Part shown: positions 55,372 to 63,899 of the stretch, one piece after another
Numbering within the stretch: the stretch's first letter is position 1
Layout of the letters: each line of letters begins with the position of its first letter
Assembly: GCA_022072505.1 (NCBI GenBank)
Contig: JAJVHU010000019.1
Coordinates: 141,849-205,848 of the forward strand
DNA from: Phycisphaerae bacterium
Lineage (GTDB): Bacteria; Planctomycetota; Phycisphaerae; UBA1845
Length of the DNA: 64,000 bases
Direction of reading: 5' to 3'
Notes under the pieces: model-generated
What the model was told of the DNA's origin: nothing
The model's input: only the letters and a program-made list of their open reading frames with translations
Databases searched by the model: none
Made by a program: the position numbers and the translations under genes

Positions 55372-56823
55372 TTAGCGCGGTTTCCGCGGCGACCCACGTG
55401 ATCGCTTGAACGCTTCAAGAGCCCGGCGACGCGCTTCGGCGTGGTCAACGAGAGGCGCCGGATACCCGCCGGAAAAAAGTCCGTCAGAACTCACGTGAGG
55501 AACGTGGACGCAGGGCCCCGTGAAGGAGGACAACTCCTCGACATAACGGCGCACGTAGACGCCTTCCGGATCAAAGCGTCGTCCCTGTGCGAAGGGATTG
55601 AAGATTCGGAAGTAGGGCGCGGCGTCCGTTCCGGTGGACGCCGACCACTGCCAGCCGCCGTTGTTGCTGGCGAAGTCGCCGTCGACCAGGTGACGCATGA
55701 AGTGACGCTCGCCCCAGCGCCAGTCGATAAGCAGATCCTTCGTCAGATACATCGCCGTGATCATGCGGACTCGATTGTGCATCCACCCTTCGGCGAGAAG
55801 CTGCCGCATGCCGGCGTCCACGATCGGAACGCCAGTGCGACCGATGCACCAAGCCGCAAACGCTTCTTCATCCCGGCGCCAGGGCACACGCTCGGTTTCG
55901 GGTTTGAAAGCCTGATTCATGCAGACCCGCGGAAATCCGACAAGCACGTGGCGGTAGAACTCACGCCAGATCAACTCGGTGATCCAGCATCCCGCTCCCC
56001 TGCGATCGTCGAGAGCGGCAAGGTGGCCTCCGGCGGCGGCAAGAGCGTCATGAAACGCACGCCGAGCAGACAGGGCGCCCAGCGCCAGGTAGGGAGACAG
56101 CCGACTCGTGCCTTCGTCAGAGGGTACGTCACGGCGATCATGATAGTCGCGGAGGGAGCGGGAAATGAAACGATCAACTCGGGAGGCCACCTTTTGTTCC
56201 CCCTCGGGCCAGAGGTCGCAGCGATCAACGCTGAGGTCAAAACCCTTGACGGCGTCGGGGACCGGATCGGGCGGCGTGGGCGAGGCCGGTTGTCGGCGAG
56301 GCGATCCGAGAACCTGCGCGTCGTCGCTCTCCTGAACCACTTTGATCCAGGCGCGCCGGTAGGGCGTGAATACCGTGTAAAAACCCCCTGCCCGGGTTCT
56401 GATCGTGTCGGGAGGCACAACGACCTGATCATGAAACGCGCGCACCCTGCGACCGGCGGCCTCAAAAACCCGCTTCACCGCTTCGTCGCGCCGATGCTCA
56501 CGGACTTCATATTCGATGTTGAAATAAAGCGCCGCACATTCTGTCTCGTCGGCGAGGGCGAGAAGCGCAGCCGGCGTGGCCGAAAAATCCGGAACGTTCA
56601 GGATGCGCAGCGGAATGCGCCGTTTCATTAACGATGCCGAGAGCGAGCGCAACTGCCTGAGCGTCAGCGCCACCCGGCGATCGGAAACGTCGTGCGCGGT
56701 CCACTGCGCCGGGGTGACCACGAATACGGCGACGACGCCGCGCGTAGCGTCTCGGCATGCGTAAAACAGGGCGCGCTGGTCGTCTACCCGCAGATCCGAT
56801 CGAAACCACGCGAGAACGCGCAT
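55372..56823 (-). CDS. phrB: Deoxyribodipyrimidine photolyase (cryptochrome/photolyase family)
   Basis: This blue-light enzyme repairs UV-induced pyrimidine dimers. The N-terminal RVLAWFRSDLRVDDQRALFY (antenna domain), TSRLSPYLALGALSAR, WIT.LIWREFYRHVL-type region, GVPIVDAGMRQLLAEGWMHN, RMITAMYLTKDLLIDWRWGE and the FAD-site WQWSASTGTDAAPYFRIFNP fit a class I CPD photolyase. At 483 residues it is normal. AAGGGGAAAAG precedes the ATG. Cryptochrome-like or (6-4) function cannot be excluded by sequence alone. Confidence 0.93.
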   Translation of the reverse strand: MRVLAWFRSDLRVDDQRALFYACRDATRGVVAVFVVTPAQWTAHDVSDRRVALTLRQLRSLSASLMKRRIPLRILNVPDFSATPAALLALADETECAALYFNIEYEVREHRRDEAVKRVFEAAGRRVRAFHDQVVVPPDTIRTRAGGFYTVFTPYRRAWIKVVQESDDAQVLGSPRRQPASPTPPDPVPDAVKGFDLSVDRCDLWPEGEQKVASRVDRFISRSLRDYHDRRDVPSDEGTSRLSPYLALGALSARRAFHDALAAAGGHLAALDDRRGAGCWITELIWREFYRHVLVGFPRVCMNQAFKPETERVPWRRDEEAFAAWCIGRTGVPIVDAGMRQLLAEGWMHNRVRMITAMYLTKDLLIDWRWGERHFMRHLVDGDFASNNGGWQWSASTGTDAAPYFRIFNPFAQGRRFDPEGVYVRRYVEELSSFTGPCVHVPHVSSDGLFSGGYPAPLVDHAEARRRALEAFKRSRGSPRKPR

Positions 56824-56846
56824 CTTTTCCCCTTGTCCACCGTCGA

Positions 56847-57455
56847 TCAGATGCTGCCGGGGACGACCGGAATGAGCGCGGCGGCGACGTCGCGAACGAC
56901 CGCCAGCGGGTGCTGGTCGCCGTTGATGCGGCGCACCAGCTCCGGGGGATAAGCCTCCAGAACCGGGCGCGTCTCGGAGTCGTAGACGTCCAGGCGTTTG
57001 CGGATCACGGACGGATCAGCGTCGTCGGGACGGTTCGCCTTGCGGGCGCGGGCGCTGAGGCGGACAACCAGCGCCTCTCGGTCATCGACCACGAGGTGGA
57101 TGATGCGGCGGACGTCGATCGTTTCGCGCAGAAGCTCGACCTGGGTCGTCGTGCGCGGAATGCCGTCGAGCACGAGCGTGTGATAAGATGAACGAATCCT
57201 CCCCGCGTCAACAAGTCCGGCGACATGCTGCTGGAACAGACGGACCGTGAAAGCATCGGGCACCAGCAGCCCCCTGGTCGAGTAGGCGAGAAACTCACGA
57301 CCGAGTTCGGAGGCGGGATCCAACGCGCGAAAAATGTCGCCCATCGCGAGGTGGACGAGGTTGGGAACCTGGCCGAGGATCGCGCCCTGGGTTCCTTTCC
57401 CGGTCCCGGGTCCGCCGAACATCAGGATCGCTGGGAAGTTGGTGATCGCCATCAT
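56847..57455 (-). CDS. adk: Adenylate kinase family nucleotide kinase
   Basis: The P-loop GGPGTGKGTQGAIL near residue 14, the AMP-site HLAMGDIFRAL and the LID-adjacent VLDGIPRTTTQVELL are characteristic of adenylate kinase, which interconverts ATP plus AMP and 2 ADP. The LID (after VRLSARARKANRPDDADPSV) is the short form, without zinc cysteines. It has 202 residues. Its start overlaps the PPIase stop by 4 bp (ATGA). Several variations from the family norm (DGIPRTTTQ for DGFPRT..Q) leave room for another nucleotide kinase activity. Confidence 0.82.
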   Translation of the reverse strand: MMAITNFPAILMFGGPGTGKGTQGAILGQVPNLVHLAMGDIFRALDPASELGREFLAYSTRGLLVPDAFTVRLFQQHVAGLVDAGRIRSSYHTLVLDGIPRTTTQVELLRETIDVRRIIHLVVDDREALVVRLSARARKANRPDDADPSVIRKRLDVYDSETRPVLEAYPPELVRRINGDQHPLAVVRDVAAALIPVVPGSI

Positions 57456-58525
57456 TCTTCAGCCCACTTCGGTCGCCGGGCGGGATCCAGGCGATGATAA
57501 CCGCCGCGCAGCGCGGGATCGCTGACTTCGACGTTCGCCTCGTTCAGCAAACGCTGATACACGCGCGGAATCCGCTCATCCTCGCGGATGCGGCGCAAGC
57601 TCTCGCGGACCGCCTCCCGTGCCGTTTCGGAAGACGCCCCTTCCGACGGAACCGCTCCTTCGACCCGCAGCAGGTGATACCAGTTTCCGACGCGGATCGG
57701 ATCGCTGACCTGTCCGGGCTCCAGCGAAAACGCCGCGGCGCGCAGCGCCGCGGGAACGCGAGGATCTTCGCGCGAGAACGGCGGCAGCAACCCGCCTTCC
57801 GCGGCGCTCGCCCGATGCCCGCTCAAACGCGTCGCCACCTCCTCAAAAGGACGCCCGGCGCGAAGCTCGCTCAGCGCCTGCTCGGCCTGAAGGAGACTCC
57901 CGGCCTGGATGTGCCGGACGCTCACTCGCGGACCCGTCCGGCGGCGGACCTCGACCTCCACGTCTTCATCGGAAACCGCGATCTCGTCCTTCACCAGCAG
58001 CCGCAGCAGGGAGGTGCGCTTCAGACCGAGGCGGTATTCCTCACGCGACAGCCCTTTTTCCGCCAGCACGATGTCGAGCACCCTCTCCGCCTCGGCCCGG
58101 TTGAACGCATCGCCCCCCAGACCGGACAGAGGATCGACAATCGACCGCAGAAAACGCTGGTGTTCCTCGTCAACCTGCTCCTCGCGCAACGTCAGACCGC
58201 GCTTCTTCGCCTCCGTTTCGGCCCGGGCAATGACCACCAGCTCGTTAAACAGGACGGGACCGTGAGTCCGGAGGAGAAGCTCGACCAGGACCGCCCGGGA
58301 AAACGGTTCTCCGTCGATCGTGCCGACCGCCTCGCCTGGCGCCGACGGCGACCCGCCTTCCGGCAAGGGAGTGAAATCGCCGGAAAGCGACGACGCGGCG
58401 GGATCCGGCGCGGAAGACCGCCGCCAGGCATCCTGAACATCACGGGTCGCCGGTTCAGATCGCGGTGCGCATCCGACGAAGGCCAGCCCTCCGATCGCCG
58501 CTATCGTCCATCCACATCGAGACAT
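57452..58525 (-). CDS. Parvulin-type peptidyl-prolyl isomerase lipoprotein
   Basis: This product of about 357 residues has a lipoprotein signal (WTIAAIGGLAFVGC), a SurA-N-like helical region (residues about 75-190) and a rotamase domain. Rotamase features are VSVRHIQAGSLLQAEQALSE, PFEEVATRLS, AAEGGLLPPFSREDPRVPAA and SLEPGQVSDPIRVGNWYHLL. It likely helps fold exported proteins, in the manner of SurA or PrsA. I choose the ATG at 58525 because AGAGG precedes it at about 9 nt. It is translationally coupled to adk. Confidence 0.82.
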   Translation of the reverse strand: MSRCGWTIAAIGGLAFVGCAPRSEPATRDVQDAWRRSSAPDPAASSLSGDFTPLPEGGSPSAPGEAVGTIDGEPFSRAVLVELLLRTHGPVLFNELVVIARAETEAKKRGLTLREEQVDEEHQRFLRSIVDPLSGLGGDAFNRAEAERVLDIVLAEKGLSREEYRLGLKRTSLLRLLVKDEIAVSDEDVEVEVRRRTGPRVSVRHIQAGSLLQAEQALSELRAGRPFEEVATRLSGHRASAAEGGLLPPFSREDPRVPAALRAAAFSLEPGQVSDPIRVGNWYHLLRVEGAVPSEGASSETAREAVRESLRRIREDERIPRVYQRLLNEANVEVSDPALRGGYHRLDPARRPKWAEE

Positions 58526-59214
58526 CCGGCGCATCCTCTCGCGCGTGCCGTGTCGCCTCAACCGGGGCGGGACAATAAGGGAGGCGCACGTGCGGGTCAA
58601 CGAAAGCACCCCCCGCCCCGAACTTCGTCAAGGGCCGCGCAAGAAAACGACGCTTTCGCGCGGACGGCCGGCAGGAGCGGCGGGGCGCCGACCCCGAACG
58701 TCAGCGCAGAAAAAAGGCGCCGGCGGCTTCCTTCCTCGTTCGGGCCGGAGATGGGAAATCGGAAGGCTTCAAAACCGCCGGTCGCCGTTCGTGCAGGATT
58801 TCGGGATTTCACGGTCCGGCCCGCGCCAAGCTCTCTCGGGCGCGTCACCGCGTCGAACCCGTGAATCCGGAACCCCGCCTTCGTGGTCCTCTGTTCTTCG
58901 TGCTACGCACGCGAGAAGGAAGCCCTGCAATCCGCGTGCCGCGCTGGATCGGAACCGAGAGAAACCTCAATTCTGCGCAATGCACCGGACGGGTGATGGC
59001 GTGGAGGCTCGGGCGAGGGTTGGCGCTGCGCCAGGCGCTTTGTTTTCAGGACGCAGACACGGGTCCGGATCAATGTTGCGGCCCGACATTCATCGGAGCC
59101 CCTGCGCGATCCGCCGCTTCGGGTGCGAAAAAAGGCGTGCTCCCGGATCGACCGGCTGCTCGTGAGGGCGGACCACCCCAACGCCGCCTCGCGTGCGATG
59201 CCAAACTAATCCGG
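58526..59214. other. 689-bp intergenic region
   Basis: Apart from the leftward promoter of the PPIase operon at 58572-58600, I see no supported gene, RNA or clear terminator. Frames of up to about 200 codons exist on the forward strand but have Arg/Ala-rich, shadow-like composition and no initiation signals. Confidence 0.45.
58572..58600 (-). promoter_or_regulatory. Promoter for the PPIase-adk operon with palindromic spacer
   Basis: On the reverse strand TTGACC (58600-58595), a 17-nt spacer and TATTGT (58577-58572) resemble a sigma-70 promoter about 45 bp from the start codon. The spacer contains a perfect 10-bp palindrome CGCACGTGCG (58585-58594), directly abutting the -35, a good place for a repressor or activator. 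Confidence 0.5.
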
Positions 59215-60366
59215 TCAGTCCGTAAGACCGGTCCGCCGGGCGAACCGGATCGCACGGCGGAGGATATCGCCGTCGTCGCCGTGCAGATCGCCGAGCGCGT
59301 CGAATTCCACACCGGCGTAGCCCTCATCCGCACAGCGCTTGCAGGCGTACACCAGCGCGTCACCGGCGGCGGCATCGGACAGCCAGCGGGCAAGGCGGAA
59401 CCGGCAAACCGCGCCCGGCGGCGCCGAACTCCCCGGCGAGCCTTCGCTCTCCGGGGAGCACTCCACCATCCAGCCGGCGGGCAGGGACGAAGGAATGCGC
59501 TCGTGCTGGATCGCCTCATCCGCATCGCCGGCGCGCTCAACAAAGACGGGAGCCGCGGAGGCGCGGATGCACTCGCGCACCAGTTCCTGAATCTGATCCG
59601 CCCTGAGCCGAAGATAGGCGCCCAGCGCCGGGTGCGACCGCTCCCAGTCGGCGCACGTTCGCGGCGCGGCGAGGGAGGGCGGAAGCGGCGTGGCGAACCT
59701 CCGGTTCAATTCACCCGTGACGGCGTCCGGGTCAATCCCCGCACCCGCGGCCTGCTGAAGGCAGGACTCGCAGAAGCAAAGCCCCAGCAGCGTCGTGGTG
59801 TGCGTCTGACGCCCGTTCTCGCGGAGCGGATCGGTCCAGTACTCGCCACAGCGGATCACGACGTCCGCAAGCTCGATCGCGGTCACGCCCTCGCGGGTCG
59901 AGAGATCCTCCACGAGCGCGGCAAGAAACGCCCGCACGTCCTCGCTCGCCAGGCAAAGAGACTGGCCGGACCGCGAACCCGTCGAGTCGCGGCAGGCGTG
60001 GTCGGCGTAGGCGTCACCCAGGCGGCCGGTGCGCGACGCCGACAGGTGGACGCGCAGCCCGATGTCGCGATCACGGCACGCTTCGAGAACCGCCTCGAAC
60101 GTGGCGTACCCGGAATGACAGCGAAGCGGCAGGGATCGCAGACGACTTCGGGGGTGACGCCGGGTCTGCGGGGTGAAGGCGACTCCGCCCTCGGCGGACT
60201 CGAAGGTTCCACGATCGGGCGCGGTCCGCGGGAAACACCCGGCGGGAACCCCGACGCGGAGCGTAATCTCATCGGCGCCCCACGACCCCCGGATGACATC
60301 CAGTACGTCGCCGGGTGCGGCGGCGGGAAAGTCCCAGGGATAGGTCCGGACGGACGTTTTGAACAT
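59215..60366 (-). CDS. Uncharacterised TIM-barrel-like protein
   Basis: This 383-residue protein has no signal peptide. Its N-terminus (FKTSVRTYPWDFPAAAPGDV) and alternating strand-helix pattern recall uncharacterised, glycoside-hydrolase-like TIM barrels. A CxxC pair occurs in LCFCESCLQQ (about residues 195-204), and an acidic end-of-strand segment EGYAGVEFDALGDLHGDD lies near the C-terminus. The catalytic role is unknown. A tRNA-Ile gene begins just upstream on the other strand. Confidence 0.6.
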   Translation of the reverse strand: MFKTSVRTYPWDFPAAAPGDVLDVIRGSWGADEITLRVGVPAGCFPRTAPDRGTFESAEGGVAFTPQTRRHPRSRLRSLPLRCHSGYATFEAVLEACRDRDIGLRVHLSASRTGRLGDAYADHACRDSTGSRSGQSLCLASEDVRAFLAALVEDLSTREGVTAIELADVVIRCGEYWTDPLRENGRQTHTTTLLGLCFCESCLQQAAGAGIDPDAVTGELNRRFATPLPPSLAAPRTCADWERSHPALGAYLRLRADQIQELVRECIRASAAPVFVERAGDADEAIQHERIPSSLPAGWMVECSPESEGSPGSSAPPGAVCRFRLARWLSDAAAGDALVYACKRCADEGYAGVEFDALGDLHGDDGDILRRAIRFARRTGLTD

Positions 60367-60441
60367 CGTTGGCGTCGCTTCCCGCGGAAGCGTAGAATTC
60401 GCTTCGAAGCACCCCCGACGGTCGAATCCGGGAGCTTTCCC

Positions 60442-60514
60442 GGGCCCGTAGCTCAGCGGTTAGAGCAGGCGACTCATAATCGCTTGGTCGCAGGTTCGAA
60501 TCCTGCCGGGCCCA
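60442..60514 (+). tRNA. tRNA-Ile2 (anticodon CAU, lysidine type)
   Basis: A full cloverleaf is seen: acceptor GGGCCCG/CGGGCCC, D-arm GCTC...GAGC and anticodon loop CTCATAA with anticodon CAU. The body (TTGGTCGCAGGTTCGAATCC) matches the AUA-reading isoleucine tRNA, whose C34 is made lysidine by TilS, and not initiator or elongator methionine tRNA. CCA is not encoded. Confidence 0.88.
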
Positions 60515-60695
60515 CTGCGCCGCGCCCCTTCGGTTCGCCGCTGCGCCGGTGCTCCTTCGACCGTCGTTACGCCGTGCTCCCTCAGAGGTCGCTTCGTCAG
60601 CGCCGCTCCTCTGCGGATATTCCGTGATCGTCGCGCCGCGGCCGTTTGCCCGTCCCTCCCGCGCCTTTTGCGCCGCACCCGCAACCCACCGGAAC

Positions 60696-60768
60696 TGGGC
60701 CCATCAGGATTTGAACCTGAGACCTCGTCGTTATCAGCGACGCGCTCTGCCAACTGAGCTATGAGCCC
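60696..60768 (-). tRNA. tRNA-Ile (anticodon GAU)
   Basis: The reverse strand folds with acceptor GGGCTCA/TGGGCCC (one G-U), D-arm GCTCAGTTGGCAGAGC, anticodon stem CGTCG/CGACG with loop CTGATAA (GAU) and T-loop GGTTCAAATCC. It is convergent with tRNA-Ile2, 181 bp away, and not inside an rRNA operon as is usual for tRNA-Ile(GAU). CCA is not encoded. Confidence 0.93.
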
Positions 60769-60787
60769 CGGTTTTTCCGCCCACCCT

Positions 60788-60832
60788 TCGGCATCGTCGC
60801 CGCAGGCTCCACGGCATCGTCGCCGCAGGCTC
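60788..60832. repeat. Two tandem 22-bp repeats next to tRNA-Ile(GAU)
   Basis: The unit CGGCATCGTCGCCGCAGGCT (first 20 of 22 bp) occurs at 60788-60809 and 60811-60832 without mismatch. It lies on the 5' side of the tRNA-Ile(GAU) gene and could affect its promoter, or be a recent slippage duplication. Confidence 0.8.
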
Positions 60833-61020
60833 CGCATCCCGGCAAACCGAAGCCGGACCGGTCACGGAACGGCCTTCGATCGACCCGGCGGCGTGTGCCG
60901 ACGAGAATCGGTCGGACCGGGCACTGTAGCTTTGACGCCCGGGCTGTCAACTACCGTTCGGTTTTGAAACCACGGCGGAACCGTAATCTCCGGCTCCGCC
61001 GCCGCGCGGCGTGCGGCGCG

Positions 61021-63732
61021 TCAGAACGGATTCCGCGCGACCGCCGTCAGCCCGAGGTTGGTGACGTAGCCGAAATGCTCTCCGTCGGGCGAGAAGTCGA
61101 AACCGTAGATCGTCGATCCGGTGTCCCGGTCGTACATGCGCAGGAGCGATCCGTCGTCCACGTTCCAGAGGCGGATCGTCCGGTCGCTGCTGCCGGTGCC
61201 GAGAACCGTGCCGTCAGGCGAGAAGTCGAAGGCGTACACGTCGTCTGAATGTCCGGGCATCGTATGCACGAGCGCGCCGTCGGAGACACGCCAGACCTTG
61301 ACCGTCCCCTGAGATTCCGCGGAGGCGATCAACGTTCCGTCTGGCGAGAACGCAAGTTCGTCCGAACCCGCGCCGAGAATCCTGCGGACGCGCGTCCAGT
61401 CGGAAACCTGGTAGATTTCGATCCCGTATCCCAGGAGCGCTAGCAGGGTTCCATCCGGTGAGAACCGCGTGCCGGTGATCTGATTGTGCTGGTAGGGGCT
61501 TTCGTACACCACCGAACCATCCGCAACGCTCCGGACGATCAGATACCCGTCGCGGTCTCCGATCGCCAGCAGGCTCTGATCCGGCGAGAAATCCACCGAT
61601 GCGACCCACCAATAATGCGACTTCGACCAGACCCGCGATCCATCGGAGACACGCCAGAGGTGAACGTAGCTGTCGCGGCCGCCGGAGGCGACGAACTGGC
61701 TGTCCGGAGAGAAAGCGACGCACGAGGTCTCGATGTTGTGACCGCTCAACGTTTGCAACAGTTCTCCGTCCGCGGCGCGCCAGATTTTGACGGTTCGATC
61801 CTGATACCCGCCGGCGGTCGCCAGCATTTGTCCGTCCGGCGAGAACGCCGCGTCGGTTCCGCGCGAATGACCCTGCGTGATCCACACCAGGTCCGGCGAA
61901 CCCTCCGGACCGCAATCCGACACTTGAGCGACCCAGGGACATTCCTCGATGACGACCTCGTGCTCATAAGAACCGGCGTCCTCGAACGTGACAGCCGCCT
62001 TGCCGCGATCGTTCACATTGCGTTCCTGCGTCCGAGCGCCGTCCAGCACGAACGTCAGCCGCGTCCCCGGCGGGAGGTCCGACGTGATCTTCGCCTTGAT
62101 GGTGCGCGTTTCGCCGCCGTCGCCCCGGCACTTCGCGCTGAGGCGATCGATGCGGTTGCAGTCGAACGTGCCGGGGGGTTCGGACAGCGTCAACGTGAAA
62201 TCACCTGATTCGTTGAGCGTTCCGTGAACCACGATGAAATACTCGACGCCCGGTTCAGAGTCCCACTGCACGACGGAGAGCGTCTCGCAGGCGTTGTTGT
62301 TTCCGGTCACGCACACGGGCGCGTCGCACGTTCCTTCGTAGACGCTGAGCTTCGTATTGAAGCGATCCTCGGCGCAGGTGTCGGCCTGCATCCAGCCGCC
62401 CGTCCCGATCACCGAATACCAGACGGAGGGAGCGATCACCGCGGCGCCCTCGGCGCACTCGTCGAGGGCGTCGATCGCGGCGCCGGCGGTCGTGCCCTCG
62501 GTCACGGAGGGGAACGCCAGGGCGATGCGCCCGTCGCACGTGTCGTTGTCGGGGGCGCCGCAGGTGTACTCGAACACGCTCGCCCAGCCCTTGACGCCGT
62601 CGTTCTCAGTCCCGGGCGCGCCGACGACGATCGTGTCGCCGTCCGCGCACGCGGACCGCCCGAAGTCGTAATCCGGGTGCAGGTCGTCGTCGAAAAGCTC
62701 GTCCTCCTCGACCCACGCGCCGTCCTGCTTTGCGTAAACGTAGGCGGTGAGCTTGGTGTAATCACCGACGATGACGCGGTCGTCGGTGAACGCCAGACCG
62801 TCCCCGAAGCGGTCCGACACCCCGCCGTCATTCAGCGTGAGTTTCCCTTCCTGAATCCACTGCCCGTCGGCAAGCCCGAAGACGTAGACCCAGCCGGAGC
62901 TCTGGTTTCGGGCCGAAGCGACGATCCGGTCGCCCCTCGCCGCCAACGTGCGACCGAGTTCCGTTGTGCCCGGCGCATCCGGCAGAAGCCGCGCGGTCTG
63001 CTCCCACTTCTCGCCGTTCCACTCGAATACGTACACGGCGCCGGCGTTGGCGCCCGCCCCGTCATCTCCGTAAGCGCTGACGATGATCCGGCCGCCGGCG
63101 ATGGCCACCCTGAACCCGAACCGATCGTTGATCTCCGACTCGACCGGCGCCAGCTTCGCGTCTTGCGTCCAGGTCGAACCGTTCCACCCGAATACGTAGG
63201 CCGAGCCCGGCTTCGTTGACGGTCCAGGAGCGCCCGCCACGATCAGGTCGCCGTCGATCGCTATGTACCCAAACCGATCCTCCCGACGGGCGTCATCGGG
63301 CATCAGCGTCGCCTGTTGCAGCCAGGGGTCGCCGGACGACTCTCGTTCGAAGACGTACGCCAACCCGGAATCCGAGCCCTGAACATCGTGCAGCGGCGCG
63401 CCGACCACGATCCTCGCCCCGGAGATGGCGACCGAAAGACCGAAATGCGCGTCCTCCTGTCCGACGTCGGGGAGGAGCTTCGCCACGTCCTCCCAGACAT
63501 CCCCGTTGCGCTGAAAAACATGAACCGCGCCGGAGTACCTTCCGTTGCTCTTGTCCTCATCGGCGCCGGCAGCAAAGACGTCGCCGGAAAGAGCGACGCA
63601 ATCCGCAAACCCACGATCCTTGCCCATCGTGCTGATGCCTCCGGTCTTGCACAGCACCTGGGCTTCGGTCTGTCGCGCGGCCAGCGCGCAAACCGCCAGT
63701 ATCCCGACAACGAGTTGACTTGAAGGTGACAT
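61021..63732 (-). CDS. Secreted FG-GAP plus WD40 double beta-propeller protein
   Basis: This 903-residue protein starts with a signal peptide (LVVGILAVCALAARQTEA-Q). Six or seven FG-GAP-like blades (about residues 30-375, e.g. EDAHFGLSVAISGARIVVGA, NDRFGFRVAIAGGRIIVSAY) are followed by a Cys-bearing beta domain (CGAPDNDTCDGRIALAFPSV; about 385-500), a linker beta domain and seven WD40 blades (about 595-900, with repeated FSPDG...SG and VKIWRAADG-type ends). Such propellers usually bind proteins or glycans at the surface; the function here is unknown. GGAGAG precedes the ATG at 63732. Confidence 0.8.
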   Translation of the reverse strand: MSPSSQLVVGILAVCALAARQTEAQVLCKTGGISTMGKDRGFADCVALSGDVFAAGADEDKSNGRYSGAVHVFQRNGDVWEDVAKLLPDVGQEDAHFGLSVAISGARIVVGAPLHDVQGSDSGLAYVFERESSGDPWLQQATLMPDDARREDRFGYIAIDGDLIVAGAPGPSTKPGSAYVFGWNGSTWTQDAKLAPVESEINDRFGFRVAIAGGRIIVSAYGDDGAGANAGAVYVFEWNGEKWEQTARLLPDAPGTTELGRTLAARGDRIVASARNQSSGWVYVFGLADGQWIQEGKLTLNDGGVSDRFGDGLAFTDDRVIVGDYTKLTAYVYAKQDGAWVEEDELFDDDLHPDYDFGRSACADGDTIVVGAPGTENDGVKGWASVFEYTCGAPDNDTCDGRIALAFPSVTEGTTAGAAIDALDECAEGAAVIAPSVWYSVIGTGGWMQADTCAEDRFNTKLSVYEGTCDAPVCVTGNNNACETLSVVQWDSEPGVEYFIVVHGTLNESGDFTLTLSEPPGTFDCNRIDRLSAKCRGDGGETRTIKAKITSDLPPGTRLTFVLDGARTQERNVNDRGKAAVTFEDAGSYEHEVVIEECPWVAQVSDCGPEGSPDLVWITQGHSRGTDAAFSPDGQMLATAGGYQDRTVKIWRAADGELLQTLSGHNIETSCVAFSPDSQFVASGGRDSYVHLWRVSDGSRVWSKSHYWWVASVDFSPDQSLLAIGDRDGYLIVRSVADGSVVYESPYQHNQITGTRFSPDGTLLALLGYGIEIYQVSDWTRVRRILGAGSDELAFSPDGTLIASAESQGTVKVWRVSDGALVHTMPGHSDDVYAFDFSPDGTVLGTGSSDRTIRLWNVDDGSLLRMYDRDTGSTIYGFDFSPDGEHFGYVTNLGLTAVARNPF

Positions 63733-63817
63733 GAGGTTGGCTCTCCGTGAGAAACTTGACGGATCGAGGATCCCGGTTTCGAGCGGCACGCCAGCACTCC
63801 CGGTTGACAGCGCTTCA

Positions 63818-63850
63818 TATTAACCGTTTGTGCAAACCTAATGCAAACCT
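63818..63850 (-). promoter_or_regulatory. Promoter and 9-bp direct repeats before the FG-GAP/WD40 gene
   Basis: On the reverse strand TTGCAT (63846-63841), a 17-nt spacer and TTAATA (63823-63818) form a likely promoter. AGGTTTGCA occurs twice with an 11-bp period (63850-63842 and 63839-63831), overlapping the -35, as at tandem regulator sites. Confidence 0.45.
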
Positions 63851-63899
63851 TTTTACGTGGTATGTCCGTAATATGGGTGCATCCCATTTTTCGTGGCGA

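Noticed and set aside
58545..59165. Forward frame of about 206 codons in the intergenic region before the TIM-barrel-like gene
   Set aside because: Arg/Gly/Ala-rich with no initiation signal or recognisable motif; it overlaps the PPIase promoter.
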